A DNA stretch of 64,000 nt from Paenibacillus jilunlii (lineage in GTDB: Bacteria > Bacillota > Bacilli > Paenibacillales > Paenibacillaceae), in the NCBI RefSeq assembly GCF_900102965.1, contig NZ_FNGM01000016.1, positions 62,001-126,000 of the forward strand. Reading direction: 5' to 3'. This document shows, in pieces, positions 43,660-52,014 of the stretch. The stretch's first letter is position 1, and each line of letters starts with the position of its first letter. The translations under genes and the position numbers were made by a program. The notes under the pieces are model-generated. The model saw nothing but the letters and a program-made list of their open reading frames with translations. It had not been told where the DNA came from and ran no database searches.

Positions 43660-44157
43660 ATGTCGCGGTTCGGTAAAAATCTGGTTATGATCGGCTTGTG
43701 GGCCGGCATCGGCATATTGATAGGCATGCAGTTCGGCGGCAGTGGCAGCGGAAGCTCCAGGGCTTCTACCGTTTTGCCGGACTGGGGCGGTACAACCGGG
43801 ACAGCCCAAACCGCGCCAACCGGGAAAGCGGCAGGTACCCGCACCGGCCTCCCGGCCGGTACGGCACAAAGCGGGCAGGCTTATGTATATGTTCCCGTGT
43901 CTGTAGATCCTGTAACTGGCGCATATACAGTAGTCCCTGTGCAGCCGCAAGCCACTGCGGGACCTTCTAAGGGCGGGGATTTGCCGCAGCAGGAGGTTCC
44001 CGACTACAGCAGGATGAGCCCGGAGCAGATTCTTATCCCCGATGAGCAAAAGCCAACAGTGGACAAGCTGGCTGACAAAACAGCAGGGCTGCTGCAAGAG
44101 GCCTCGCAGAAGAGTATCCGCTGGGTGGTTTCGCTGTTCGACTCGGCTGCAGAATAA
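43660..44157 (+). CDS. YqxA-like small membrane protein
   Basis: A 165-residue protein with one N-terminal TM segment (NLVMIGLWAGIGILIGMQFG), a Gly/Thr/Pro-rich middle and an amphipathic C-terminal helix (LADKTAGLLQEASQKSIRWVVSLFD). It sits in the slot of Bacillus yqxA between spoIIP and lepA and has the same topology. Sequence support for the family is modest. AAGGAGG precedes the ATG. Confidence 0.7.
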   Translation: MSRFGKNLVMIGLWAGIGILIGMQFGGSGSGSSRASTVLPDWGGTTGTAQTAPTGKAAGTRTGLPAGTAQSGQAYVYVPVSVDPVTGAYTVVPVQPQATAGPSKGGDLPQQEVPDYSRMSPEQILIPDEQKPTVDKLADKTAGLLQEASQKSIRWVVSLFDSAAE

Positions 44158-44262
44158 GCTGCCCACCATTCTGTGCAGGTTGGGCCGCGTAATGCAGTCC
44201 ATGATATAGCTCATTTTATCGAAGATTGTCGGTCAGTATGCGTGATTATCGGAAAACAGTTG

Positions 44263-44303
44263 GCGGCTTCGTCTCCCCTGGAGGCGGCAAGTCCGCTTTT
44301 TTT
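44263..44303 (+). terminator. Probable terminator before lepA
   Basis: GCGGCTT pairs with AAGTCCGC (one bulge) and is followed by TTTTTTT. It lies 105 bp after the yqxA-like gene. Confidence 0.55.
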
Positions 44304-44346
44304 CTGTGCTCCGTACCTTTTCTTTGAGTGTCCGGGGCCGGCGGGA

Positions 44347-44375
44347 TTGATGGGTGAAGCGCGTACTGTTATAAT
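44347..44375 (+). promoter_or_regulatory. SigA-type promoter for lepA
   Basis: TTGATG (44347-44352), 17 bp, TATAAT (44370-44375). It lies 38 bp before the lepA start. Confidence 0.7.
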
Positions 44376-44412
44376 AAGTGGATTAACATTAGGCTGTCTG
44401 TGGGGGTAAGGA

Positions 44413-46227
44413 ATGACTGACGTTCAGAAAAGACAACAACAAATCCGCAATTTCTCGATTATTGCACATATAGACCATGGCAAATCGACACTGGCCGACC
44501 GCATTTTGGAATACACTGGTGCGCTTACTTCGCGCGAAATGCAAGAGCAGGTGCTTGACCAGATGGACCTGGAGCGCGAACGCGGCATCACCATCAAGCT
44601 TCAGGCTGTGCGCCTGACTTATCGTGCTGACGACGGTCAGGAGTACTTGCTGAACCTGATTGATACACCGGGGCACGTCGATTTTACCTATGAGGTTTCC
44701 CGCAGCCTTGCCGCCTGTGAAGGCGCACTGCTCGTAGTGGATGCGGCACAGGGGATCGAAGCGCAGACACTGGCTAACGTATATCTGGCCTTGGATAACA
44801 ATCTGGAAATTCTTCCGGTGATCAACAAAATTGATCTGCCGAGCGCCGATCCCGAGCGGGTGAAGCAGGAGATTGAGGATGTGATCGGACTGGATGCCAG
44901 CGAAGCTGTGCTGGCTTCTGCCAAAGCAGGCATCGGAATTAAGGAGATTCTGGAACAGGTGGTCAAGCAGGTTCCGGCACCTGCCGGCACCTCCGATGCT
45001 CCGCTGAAGGCGCTGATTTTTGACTCCCACTATGATCCTTACAAAGGGGTTATTGTCTATGTCCGCGTCATAGACGGCAAGATCCGTGCCGGTTCGAAGA
45101 TTAAGATGATGGCTACTGATAAGGTATTTGAAGTTATTGAGGTGGGCGCATTTATGCCGCGCATGAGCATCGTGGATGAGCTGAACATCGGTGATGTCGG
45201 CTTCATCGTCGCCGGCATCAAGCATGTCGGCGACACACGGGTTGGGGATACGGTAACGGATGCCAAGAATCCGACACCGGAGCCGCTGCCGGGCTACCGC
45301 AAGATTAACCCGATGGTGTACTGCGGGCTGTATCCGATCGAAACCTCAGATTACAACGATCTGCGCGAAGCGCTGGAGAAGCTGCAGCTGAACGATGCTT
45401 CGCTCAGCTTTGAACCTGAAAGCTCAAGCGCGCTGGGTTTTGGCTTCCGCTGCGGCTTTCTGGGACTGCTGCACATGGAGATCATTCAGGAGCGTATTGA
45501 ACGTGAATTCAATCTGCCGCTGATCACTACCGCACCAAGCGTTATTTACCGCATCAAGCTGACCAATGGCGAAACGCTCCAGATTGACAATCCGTCACAC
45601 TATCCGGAGATCGGAACCATTGATTATGTGGAAGAGCCATACGTCAAAGCCGGGATTATTGTCCCGAACGACTACGTGGGTACTGTAATGGAGCTGTGCC
45701 AGAACAAACGCGGCGAATTCGTCAATATGGAGTATCTCGATTCCAACCGGGTAACGATCACTTATCAGATCCCGCTGTCGGAAATCGTGTATGACTTTTT
45801 TGACCAGTTGAAATCGGGAACGAAGGGCTATGCATCCTTTGACTATGAAATATCCGGCTACCGCCAGTCCAATCTGGTGAAGATGGACATTCTCCTGAAC
45901 GGAGAACAGGTCGATGCATTGTCCTTCATCGTCCACCGTGACCGCGCCTATAACCGCGGCCGCATTATCTGCGAGAAGCTGCGCGGAATCATTCCGCGGC
46001 AAATGTTCGAGGTGCCGATCCAGGCTTCTGTCGGCACCAAGGTCGTTGCCCGCGAGACGGTGAAGGCGATGCGCAAGAACGTGCTGGCCAAATGCTACGG
46101 CGGCGATATCTCACGTAAGCGGAAGCTGCTGGAGAAGCAGAAGGAAGGCAAGAAGCGCATGAAGCAGGTCGGCAGCGTTGAGGTGCCGCAGGAAGCCTTC
46201 ATGGCGGTGCTTAAGATTGATGAATAG
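44413..46227 (+). CDS. lepA: Elongation factor 4 (LepA GTPase)
   Basis: A 604-residue ribosome-associated GTPase that acts on stalled or misassembled ribosomes. The G1 motif AHIDHGKST is at 18-26, with DTPGH, the G4 motif NKIDLP, EF-G-like domains, and the LepA-specific C-terminus ending KQKEGKKRMKQVGSVEVPQEAFMAVLK. It lies in the conserved spoIIP-yqxA-lepA-hemW order. A terminator follows. Confidence 0.98.
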   Translation: MTDVQKRQQQIRNFSIIAHIDHGKSTLADRILEYTGALTSREMQEQVLDQMDLERERGITIKLQAVRLTYRADDGQEYLLNLIDTPGHVDFTYEVSRSLAACEGALLVVDAAQGIEAQTLANVYLALDNNLEILPVINKIDLPSADPERVKQEIEDVIGLDASEAVLASAKAGIGIKEILEQVVKQVPAPAGTSDAPLKALIFDSHYDPYKGVIVYVRVIDGKIRAGSKIKMMATDKVFEVIEVGAFMPRMSIVDELNIGDVGFIVAGIKHVGDTRVGDTVTDAKNPTPEPLPGYRKINPMVYCGLYPIETSDYNDLREALEKLQLNDASLSFEPESSSALGFGFRCGFLGLLHMEIIQERIEREFNLPLITTAPSVIYRIKLTNGETLQIDNPSHYPEIGTIDYVEEPYVKAGIIVPNDYVGTVMELCQNKRGEFVNMEYLDSNRVTITYQIPLSEIVYDFFDQLKSGTKGYASFDYEISGYRQSNLVKMDILLNGEQVDALSFIVHRDRAYNRGRIICEKLRGIIPRQMFEVPIQASVGTKVVARETVKAMRKNVLAKCYGGDISRKRKLLEKQKEGKKRMKQVGSVEVPQEAFMAVLKIDE

Positions 46228-46279
46228 CCGCGAGGCAAGTTTCTTTTTTGCTGAACAATGTGGATAGGGCAAGGACTAC

Positions 46280-46309
46280 TGAAGGGAAGCCTCACGGCTT
46301 CCCTTTTCT
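46280..46309 (+). terminator. Terminator after lepA
   Basis: The stem AAGGGAAGCC / GGCTTCCCTT has a 4-base TCAC loop followed by TTCTG. Confidence 0.8.
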
Positions 46310-46378
46310 GGCTAACTAAATGGCCCAACCCAATATGTAAATCTAAAGTTCAATTTCTATAGAACAAAGGAGACAGCT

Positions 46379-47551
46379 ATGACAAACCCTATTAATGGCC
46401 GTCCCCCTGAGGCCGTATACATTCATATTCCTTTCTGCACGAATAAATGCTTCTATTGTGATTTCAACTCCTACGTCCTCAAGGACCAGCCTGTCATGGA
46501 TTACTTGCGTGCGCTGGACCGGGAGATGGAATTGACGGTGAAGCACACACCGCCTGGTGTGATCAAGACGATTTTTGTCGGCGGGGGAACACCTACGGTG
46601 CTTAAGCCGGATGAAATGGCCTATTTTCTGAAATCGGTCCGAACACATTTCCCTCAGTGGGATGAGAATATAGAGTTCTCTATGGAGGCCAATCCCGGCA
46701 CCACAGATAAGGATAAGCTCGCAGTTATGAAGGAGGGCGGCGTCAACCGGGTCAGCTTCGGCGTGCAGGCATTCCAGAATGAGCTGCTGAGCGGCATCGG
46801 ACGCATCCATAACGTGGATGATGTCTACCGCAGCCTGGAGAACGCGCGCAGTGTCGGTCTGCATAATCTGTCGGTGGATCTGATGTTCGGTCTGCCGAAC
46901 CAGACCGTAGATATGCTGAGAGAGAGCATCGGCAAAGCGCTGGAGCTTAATCTGCCGCACTATTCCATCTATAGCCTTAAGGTTGAGGAAAATACGCTGT
47001 TCCACACCCTGTTCAACAAGAACAAGCTCCCGCTGCCGAGTGAAGAGGATGAACTCGAAATGTATCTCCTGCTGATGTCCACGATGGAGGCTGCGGGCTA
47101 TGGGCAATACGAGATCAGCAATTTTGCCAAGCCGGGGATGGAGAGCCGTCACAATATTACGTACTGGCGCAATGAGGATTATTACGGCCTCGGCGCGGGG
47201 GCGCATGGCTATGTGAAGCGGCAGCGTCATATGAATATTAAGGGGGTTAACCCGTATATCGAAGCTTCGCACAGCGGGCTGCCGCGTCTGGACACCTTCC
47301 AGATAACCGAACAGGAGGCGATGGAGGACTTCATGATGGTCGGGCTGCGGATGCGCGAGGGTGTGTCGGATCAGGCGTTCCGGGCGCAGTTCGGGAAGTC
47401 TTTGCTGGATATTTTTGCGGGATCGCTGAAGAAAATGCTGGCCGCCGGCCTGATTGAGCAGGATGGGGATACCTACCGTCTAAGCAAGCAAGGCATCCTG
47501 TTCGGGAATGATGTGTTCGGGGAATTTGTCGGAGTTTTGACGGAAGTTTAA
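46379..47551 (+). CDS. hemW: Radical SAM heme chaperone HemW
   Basis: A 390-residue member of the HemN-like radical SAM group. The cluster motif is Cys20-x3-Cys24-x2-Cys27 (CTNKCFYCDF), followed by GGGTPT and NPGT. HemW-type proteins bind and deliver heme rather than acting as coproporphyrinogen dehydrogenase; the short N-terminus and HemW-style C-terminal region fit this class. The ATG has AAGGAGA upstream. Confidence 0.92.
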   Translation: MTNPINGRPPEAVYIHIPFCTNKCFYCDFNSYVLKDQPVMDYLRALDREMELTVKHTPPGVIKTIFVGGGTPTVLKPDEMAYFLKSVRTHFPQWDENIEFSMEANPGTTDKDKLAVMKEGGVNRVSFGVQAFQNELLSGIGRIHNVDDVYRSLENARSVGLHNLSVDLMFGLPNQTVDMLRESIGKALELNLPHYSIYSLKVEENTLFHTLFNKNKLPLPSEEDELEMYLLLMSTMEAAGYGQYEISNFAKPGMESRHNITYWRNEDYYGLGAGAHGYVKRQRHMNIKGVNPYIEASHSGLPRLDTFQITEQEAMEDFMMVGLRMREGVSDQAFRAQFGKSLLDIFAGSLKKMLAAGLIEQDGDTYRLSKQGILFGNDVFGEFVGVLTEV

Positions 47552-47565
47552 TTTTAAAATACCCC

Positions 47566-47600
47566 TTGAATTGTAATTCACCGTGTTGTATATTTATTCA
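47566..47600 (+). promoter_or_regulatory. Promoter overlapped by two ARG boxes
   Basis: Promoter: TTGAAT (47566-47571), 17 bp, TATATT (47589-47594). Box 1 is TGAAT-TGTA-ATTCA (47567-47580), a perfect match to the ArgR/AhrC consensus TGAAT-N4-ATTCA. Box 2 is TGTAT-ATTT-ATTCA (47587-47600), with one mismatch. The centres are 20 bp apart, about two helical turns, the usual arrangement for an arginine-repressor hexamer. Box 1 covers the -35 and box 2 the -10. Confidence 0.75.
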
Positions 47601-47625
47601 TATTAACAACAAGGGGTGAATCAAA

Positions 47626-48135
47626 GTGCTTGTCAAAACGGATGAGATCCGCCAGCCAGCTCCATCGGGAGATCATAAAGTGATATGCAGAAATGCTACA
47701 GTGGAGGATGTGGAGCCGCTGTATTTAATGATAGAGGAGTACGCCCAGCGCGGTATTATGCTTCCCCGTTCCAGGCAAGCACTGACCCGCCAGATCGACC
47801 AGTTCGTGATTGCGGAATTGGACGGCAAATTCATCGGCTGCGGATCGCTGTTCCGATTGGGCGCTGATCTCGTAGAGGTGCGTTCCATTGGATTGCATGA
47901 TGAGGGCAAAGGCAAAGGCGTAGGCTCGATGATTCTGGAGCAGTTGACGGAAGAGGCCAGACGCCAGAAGATTCCCAAGATCATGGCATTGACCTATGCA
48001 GTGGATTTCTTCCTTAGAAACGGCTTTACCGTCGTGGAGAAGGAGATTTTCCCTGAGAAGGTCTGGACTGATTGCGTGAACTGTAAGAAACAGCATGCCT
48101 GCGATGAGATCGCCGTGCTGAAGAAGCTGGATTAA
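47626..48135 (+). CDS. GNAT acetyltransferase, probable short N-acetylglutamate synthase
   Basis: A 169-residue GNAT protein. The acetyl-CoA loop lies around VEVRSIGLHDEGKGKGVGSMIL, and the fold ends with ALTYAVDFFLRNGFTVVEKE. The C-terminal FPEKVWTDCVNCKKQHACDE is as I recall for short ArgA-like N-acetylglutamate synthases of Firmicutes and plasmid-like 'S-NAGS' proteins. The gene starts GTG after AAGGGGTGA. Two ARG boxes over its promoter strongly support a role in arginine synthesis. No other arg gene is nearby. Confidence 0.8.
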   Translation: MLVKTDEIRQPAPSGDHKVICRNATVEDVEPLYLMIEEYAQRGIMLPRSRQALTRQIDQFVIAELDGKFIGCGSLFRLGADLVEVRSIGLHDEGKGKGVGSMILEQLTEEARRQKIPKIMALTYAVDFFLRNGFTVVEKEIFPEKVWTDCVNCKKQHACDEIAVLKKLD

Positions 48136-48185
48136 GAACCGGAGCGGGCATCAGGCCTGCGGGATTATTTTATAGTAAATACAGC

Positions 48186-48233
48186 AACCACTTTTCAGCA
48201 GGGCGTAAGCTCTGTACGTAAGAGTGGTTTTTT
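48186..48233 (+). terminator. Terminator after the acetyltransferase gene
   Basis: AACCACTTTT pairs with AAGAGTGGTT and is followed by TTTTGG. Confidence 0.75.
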
Positions 48234-48242
48234 GGTTGAGTA

Positions 48243-48351
48243 TGAAGGGATGATTTCCTTTCTTGCAGGTAAGATGTGATTAAAGTTGGGGGCAAGTATA
48301 CGCGAATTCAGCGGATTCACCCAAATTGGTGGAAATCAGCCGGATTCACCG
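48243..48351. repeat. Dispersed intergenic repeat (relative of 3174-3256)
   Basis: It shares ATGATTTCC.TTTCTTG, GAATTCAG.G.ATTCACCCAAA and GGTGGAAAT/GGTAGAAAT in the same order as the start of the region at 3174. It lies between convergent genes and has no reading frame. Confidence 0.6.
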
Positions 48352-48380
48352 TTTCTGCTTGTTGATTAGGAAATAATGAG

Positions 48381-49124
48381 TTACTTTCTATAAATCAGCT
48401 TGCGCTGCGCTTCCACCAGCCGGGCCAGCTCAGGTGTGGCATAGCCGGAAGGATGAAAAGCTGCAAACATCGCATTGTAGACCACTCTTCGGCTCGAACC
48501 GTCGTTCATTTCGATTTCCAGCCAGTATTTATCTCCGACCCACTGTTTGGTTTCCTTGGCCAACTGGTTAAATGGAACATATTTCAGCTTGGGATATTCC
48601 CGGATGAATACGGCAGAAGCTTCCGGTGTAAAATCCTTCAGAGGACTCCCGTCCATACCGCTGACAAAACGTACTGTTTTGATTTTGCCTTCAATATCAA
48701 GCAGATCGTTAATGGTTTGGGCAGAGGGATTGTCGGTAGCCTCATACAGCCTGTCCCCTGCCATCAGCCGGGCTGCTGTTTTGTAGCCCTTCACCTCGTA
48801 GAGCTGCGTACCCACTTCCAGCAACGTGGCGTCTCCATCCAGCATGGGATCACGCGGACAAGTATGGTCTGCTTTGCGGTAGCGGATTTTGCCGATCTTA
48901 TCCCCTGCTTTCAACCCGCTGATGTCTCCATCGCTATTGTCCATATAGGTAATGCCGTTCCACCGGAGGACAGAGGCATAATCAACGTCCCCGTAATAGC
49001 ACTTATATGGACCTGCTTTCTCCGGCATCCCGCCCGCCACCCCACCAGGCATGCAGCCAGACAGCATAAGCGCGGTTATCATCAGACTGAATGCAGCCAA
49101 GAACCATTGTCTTGGTGACTTCAT
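48381..49124 (-). CDS. Hypothetical lipoprotein
   Basis: A 247-residue secreted lipoprotein. The signal sequence ends in the lipobox LSGC with Cys24 as the lipidated residue. The mature part begins Gly/Pro-rich and contains CYYGDVDYASVLRWNGITYMD, TLLEVGTQLYEVKGYK and a tail LARLVEAQRKLIYRK. AGGGGGG precedes the ATG. Family not recognised; an exported envelope-facing role is all that can be said. Confidence 0.75.
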   Translation of the reverse strand: MKSPRQWFLAAFSLMITALMLSGCMPGGVAGGMPEKAGPYKCYYGDVDYASVLRWNGITYMDNSDGDISGLKAGDKIGKIRYRKADHTCPRDPMLDGDATLLEVGTQLYEVKGYKTAARLMAGDRLYEATDNPSAQTINDLLDIEGKIKTVRFVSGMDGSPLKDFTPEASAVFIREYPKLKYVPFNQLAKETKQWVGDKYWLEIEMNDGSSRRVVYNAMFAAFHPSGYATPELARLVEAQRKLIYRK

Positions 49125-49200
49125 TGTACATCCCCCCTAAAAGAACAGACGAAGACGCGCGGGATTGGTTGCGTTATCCATCCGGAAATATGGATTTATC

Positions 49201-49251
49201 TTGAAAAAAATGTAACGCCGCTGTATCCTATTAATTAGGACGTTCGTTCAA
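49201..49251 (+). promoter_or_regulatory. TetR-gene promoter and candidate operator
   Basis: TTGAAA (49201-49206), 17 bp, TATCCT (49224-49229). ACGTTCGTTC just downstream (49240-49249) is the reverse complement of GAACGAACGT found before the SDR gene at about 49908, suggesting one regulator for both. Confidence 0.5.
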
Positions 49252-49273
49252 TTCCATCAAGGATGGTACGGCT

Positions 49274-49873
49274 ATGAATAAAAGGCATTATGACAGTGAA
49301 GAAACAAGGTCACTCATCGCAGATAAGGCGGCACGGCTTTTTGCGCAAAAGGGTTTTGCCGGAACCTCAATCGCTGATATTTCCAGGGAATCCGGCTGCA
49401 GCAAAGGGCACATTTATTATCATTTTGAGAATAAAGAGAAGCTTTTTGTCTATCTGGCACTGGAAACGATGCGTTCCTGGAAAGAGCGCTGGGAGGCAGT
49501 ATCCGTCAATTATGGCACGGCTGTGGAGAAGCTGCATGCCATGGCTTCCTTCGTTCACAACAACTACAAAACGCCGCTGCTGCAGGCCGGCCAGGAGTTG
49601 GGCAGCAATCCGGCCACTTCACCGGAGACAGTGACAAAGCTGAGAGGGCTGGCTTCAACACCCATGCAGGCATATTATGAAATTTTCAAGCAGGGAATGG
49701 AAACCGGAGAATTCGATCTTAGAGAAGAAGAACTGGAGTCCACAGGGTTCTTGTTCGGAACTTTACTGGGCGGGCTGTGTCAATATCTGTATACAATGGA
49801 GAATGAGCCGCTGGAGGCGCTGTTTCAGCGCAGTGTGACTATTTTTGTGCATGGGATTTGCAGGAAAGGGTAA
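49274..49873 (+). CDS. TetR/AcrR-family regulator
   Basis: A 199-residue regulator with an N-terminal HTH (ADKAARLFAQKGFAGTSIADISRESGCSKGHIYYHFENKEKLF) and a divergent ligand-binding C-terminal domain (LLQAGQELGSN... GFLFGTLLGGLCQYLY). It lies 107 bp upstream of an SDR gene in the same orientation. A shared motif at both promoters suggests it controls itself and that gene. Confidence 0.88.
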   Translation: MNKRHYDSEETRSLIADKAARLFAQKGFAGTSIADISRESGCSKGHIYYHFENKEKLFVYLALETMRSWKERWEAVSVNYGTAVEKLHAMASFVHNNYKTPLLQAGQELGSNPATSPETVTKLRGLASTPMQAYYEIFKQGMETGEFDLREEELESTGFLFGTLLGGLCQYLYTMENEPLEALFQRSVTIFVHGICRKG

Positions 49874-49907
49874 AGAGAAGCCGATTCCCTTCTGCCTGAC
49901 TTGATTA

Positions 49908-49917
49908 GAACGAACGT
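49908..49917 (+). promoter_or_regulatory. Candidate TetR operator before the SDR gene
   Basis: GAACGAACGT matches, in opposite orientation, the site at 49240-49249 over the full 10 bases. It lies about 65 bp before the SDR start. Confidence 0.45.
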
Positions 49918-49980
49918 ACTATTTTGTTCCAATGTGATACGAAGATTTACCACCTTACATAAGAATAGGGGAGATAATGA

Positions 49981-50799
49981 ATGGCTCAGATTCAGCGGGT
50001 TGGAATTGTTACCGGAGGCGCTTCGGGAATTGGCAAGGCTTTGTGCAAGGAACTCCTTAAAAGAAGGGTGTACATTGTCATTGCTGATCTGAATGCAGAG
50101 GAAGGGGAGAAGACGGTGGCTGAGCTTGAGGGCTTGGGCGGAGCGTGCCGCTTTGTTCAGGTGAATGTCGCGGATGGTTCGGCAGTGGGGGAACTGGTCA
50201 ATAGCGTGTACCGGGATTTTGGGCGTTTGGATTATATGTTCAACAATGCGGGGATTGCGATGTACGGCGAGATCGGCGATATGACGCAGCAGGACTGGCA
50301 AAGGATTCTGGATGTCAATCTGTGGGGAGTAATCCATGGTGTGCAGGCAGCTTATCCTTTAATGAAGGAGCAAGGTTTCGGCAGTATAGCGAATACAGCA
50401 TCTGCGGCGGGACTGGGACCGGCTCCGGGCAGCGGTGCTTATTCGGCCGCGAAGCATGCGGTGGTGGGGCTGACGACCTCTCTGCATTATGAGGCTGAGG
50501 CCTATGGGGTTAACGTTAGCTGCTTGTGTCCGGCGTTTGTCGACACTCCGATTTTTGACAGCGGCGAGGCGGTGCATATGGATAAGAAGAAGGTCCTTGC
50601 CCAGGTAAAAAAGCAAAAGCTGATGACTCCTGAACATTTTGCCGGTCTTGCTTTTAAAGGAATAGAGAAGAATAAAGCGCTTGTCAATCCGATGCCGCTG
50701 CGCCGTACGATGGATATTGTATTCACCCTTTTTCCTTTTCTGCACCGCAAAGTAATGAGGCTGGTCTGCCGTACAACACGGGAAGCCCGGTTAGGCTGA
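49981..50799 (+). CDS. SDR-family oxidoreductase
   Basis: A 272-residue NAD(P)-dependent short-chain dehydrogenase. The cofactor motif TGGASGIG is at 11-18, NNAG at 88-91, catalytic Ser141, and Tyr154-x3-Lys158 (YSAAK). Asp36 (IADLN) after the second strand favours NAD over NADP. The substrate is unknown; the basic, hydrophobic C-terminus (FTLFPFLHRKVMRLVCRT) could associate with membrane. Probably controlled by the adjacent TetR protein. Confidence 0.88.
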   Translation: MAQIQRVGIVTGGASGIGKALCKELLKRRVYIVIADLNAEEGEKTVAELEGLGGACRFVQVNVADGSAVGELVNSVYRDFGRLDYMFNNAGIAMYGEIGDMTQQDWQRILDVNLWGVIHGVQAAYPLMKEQGFGSIANTASAAGLGPAPGSGAYSAAKHAVVGLTTSLHYEAEAYGVNVSCLCPAFVDTPIFDSGEAVHMDKKKVLAQVKKQKLMTPEHFAGLAFKGIEKNKALVNPMPLRRTMDIVFTLFPFLHRKVMRLVCRTTREARLG

Positions 50800-50821
50800 A
50801 ATGGGCGCAGCCAAGATACTG

Positions 50822-50846
50822 AACTGACTTGACAATGTCAAGGTCA
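50822..50846. promoter_or_regulatory. Inverted repeat overlapping the hrcA -35
   Basis: AACTGACTTGACA and TGTCAAGGTCAGTT form a nearly perfect inverted repeat that contains the TTGACA (50829-50834) usable as the hrcA -35, with TATTTT at 50853-50858 as a weak -10. It may instead be the terminator of the SDR gene. Confidence 0.4.
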
Positions 50847-50869
50847 GTTTGGTATTTTTGTATTAGCGG

Positions 50870-50896
50870 TTAGCACTCATCTAACCAGAGTGCTAA
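50870..50896 (+). promoter_or_regulatory. CIRCE operator of the hrcA-dnaK operon
   Basis: TTAGCACTC-N9-GAGTGCTAA is a perfect match to the CIRCE consensus bound by HrcA. It is 38 bp before the hrcA start, so the operon is autoregulated. Confidence 0.98.
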
Positions 50897-50934
50897 CGAA
50901 ATGGGAAGCCGCAGCCGACAGGAGGGAAATTTGC

Positions 50935-51966
50935 ATGTTAACCGAACGCCAGAAAATGATATTGAATGCCATCGTAGATGATTACATTACTTCTGCCGAG
51001 CCGGTTGGTTCGCGAAGCATTTCCAAACGGGGAGATGTGGGCTACAGTCCTGCAACGATCCGCAACGAAATGGCCGACTTGGAGGATTTGGGCTATCTGG
51101 AACAGCCGCATACTTCAGCAGGCCGAATTCCTTCCCATAAGGGCTACCGCTACTATGTAGATCACCTGGTCCCGTGGAATTCCGCTGAATCGGCTGAATT
51201 GGACACGATCCGTGCCTTTTTTGCCGAGAAGCTTAATGCAACGGAGCAGGTTATCCAGCATGCGGCGATGATTCTTTCCAATATGACGAATTACACTTCC
51301 ATCCTTTTGGGGCCGGAGGTTTTTCATACTTCATTGCGCCATTTCCAGCTGCTGCCGCTGGATGACAGAACCGCTGTGGCGATTATTGTTACCAGTACCG
51401 GCCAGGTAGAGAATAAGACGGTGAGTATTCCGCCGGAGATTTCTCTGTCCGAGATGGAGAAAGTGGTTAATCTGCTGAACAGCAAGCTGGTGAATGTACC
51501 GCTCTACAAGCTGAAGAGCCAGCTCTATTCCGAGCTTGGGGAGGAGATGCAGCGCCATATCGCCCACTACGAAGAGTTAATGAAGGTGCTGGATACAGCA
51601 CTGGAGAGCGACCATGAACAGCGCATCTATCTCAGCGGAGCGACCAATATGCTTACCCAGCCGGAGTTCAAGGACGTCGACAAGGTGAAGGATATTCTCG
51701 ATTTGCTGGAAGAAACACCGACTTTGCTCAAAATGCTTGCTCCCGCATCCGGAGGAACCGGCATGCAGGTGCGTATCGGCATGGAGAATAAGCATGAGGC
51801 TTTTGCCAACTGCAGTCTGATTACAGCCACATATTCGCTGGACGGCAAGGCGCTTGGAAGCATCGGCATCCTGGGTCCGACCCGGATGGAATATGCACGC
51901 GTAATGGGCATACTGGGGATTCTGTCCCGGGATTTGACAGCGATGCTGGCACACTGGTATAAGTGA
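50935..51966 (+). CDS. hrcA: Heat-inducible transcription repressor HrcA
   Basis: A 343-residue repressor of the class I heat-shock genes. It has an N-terminal winged HTH (MLTERQKMILNAIVDDYITSAEPVGSRSI), a GAF-like domain and the conserved C-terminus (LGPTRMEYARVMGILGILSRDLT). It binds CIRCE and is kept active by GroEL. The start at 50935 has GGAGGG upstream; an upstream in-frame ATG overlapping CIRCE is unlikely. First gene of the operon. Confidence 0.97.
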   Translation: MLTERQKMILNAIVDDYITSAEPVGSRSISKRGDVGYSPATIRNEMADLEDLGYLEQPHTSAGRIPSHKGYRYYVDHLVPWNSAESAELDTIRAFFAEKLNATEQVIQHAAMILSNMTNYTSILLGPEVFHTSLRHFQLLPLDDRTAVAIIVTSTGQVENKTVSIPPEISLSEMEKVVNLLNSKLVNVPLYKLKSQLYSELGEEMQRHIAHYEELMKVLDTALESDHEQRIYLSGATNMLTQPEFKDVDKVKDILDLLEETPTLLKMLAPASGGTGMQVRIGMENKHEAFANCSLITATYSLDGKALGSIGILGPTRMEYARVMGILGILSRDLTAMLAHWYK

Positions 51967-52014
51967 ACAGAGCGTAAATGTTTTCGTGACGGATATTAAG
52001 GAGGTGAAGACAAC

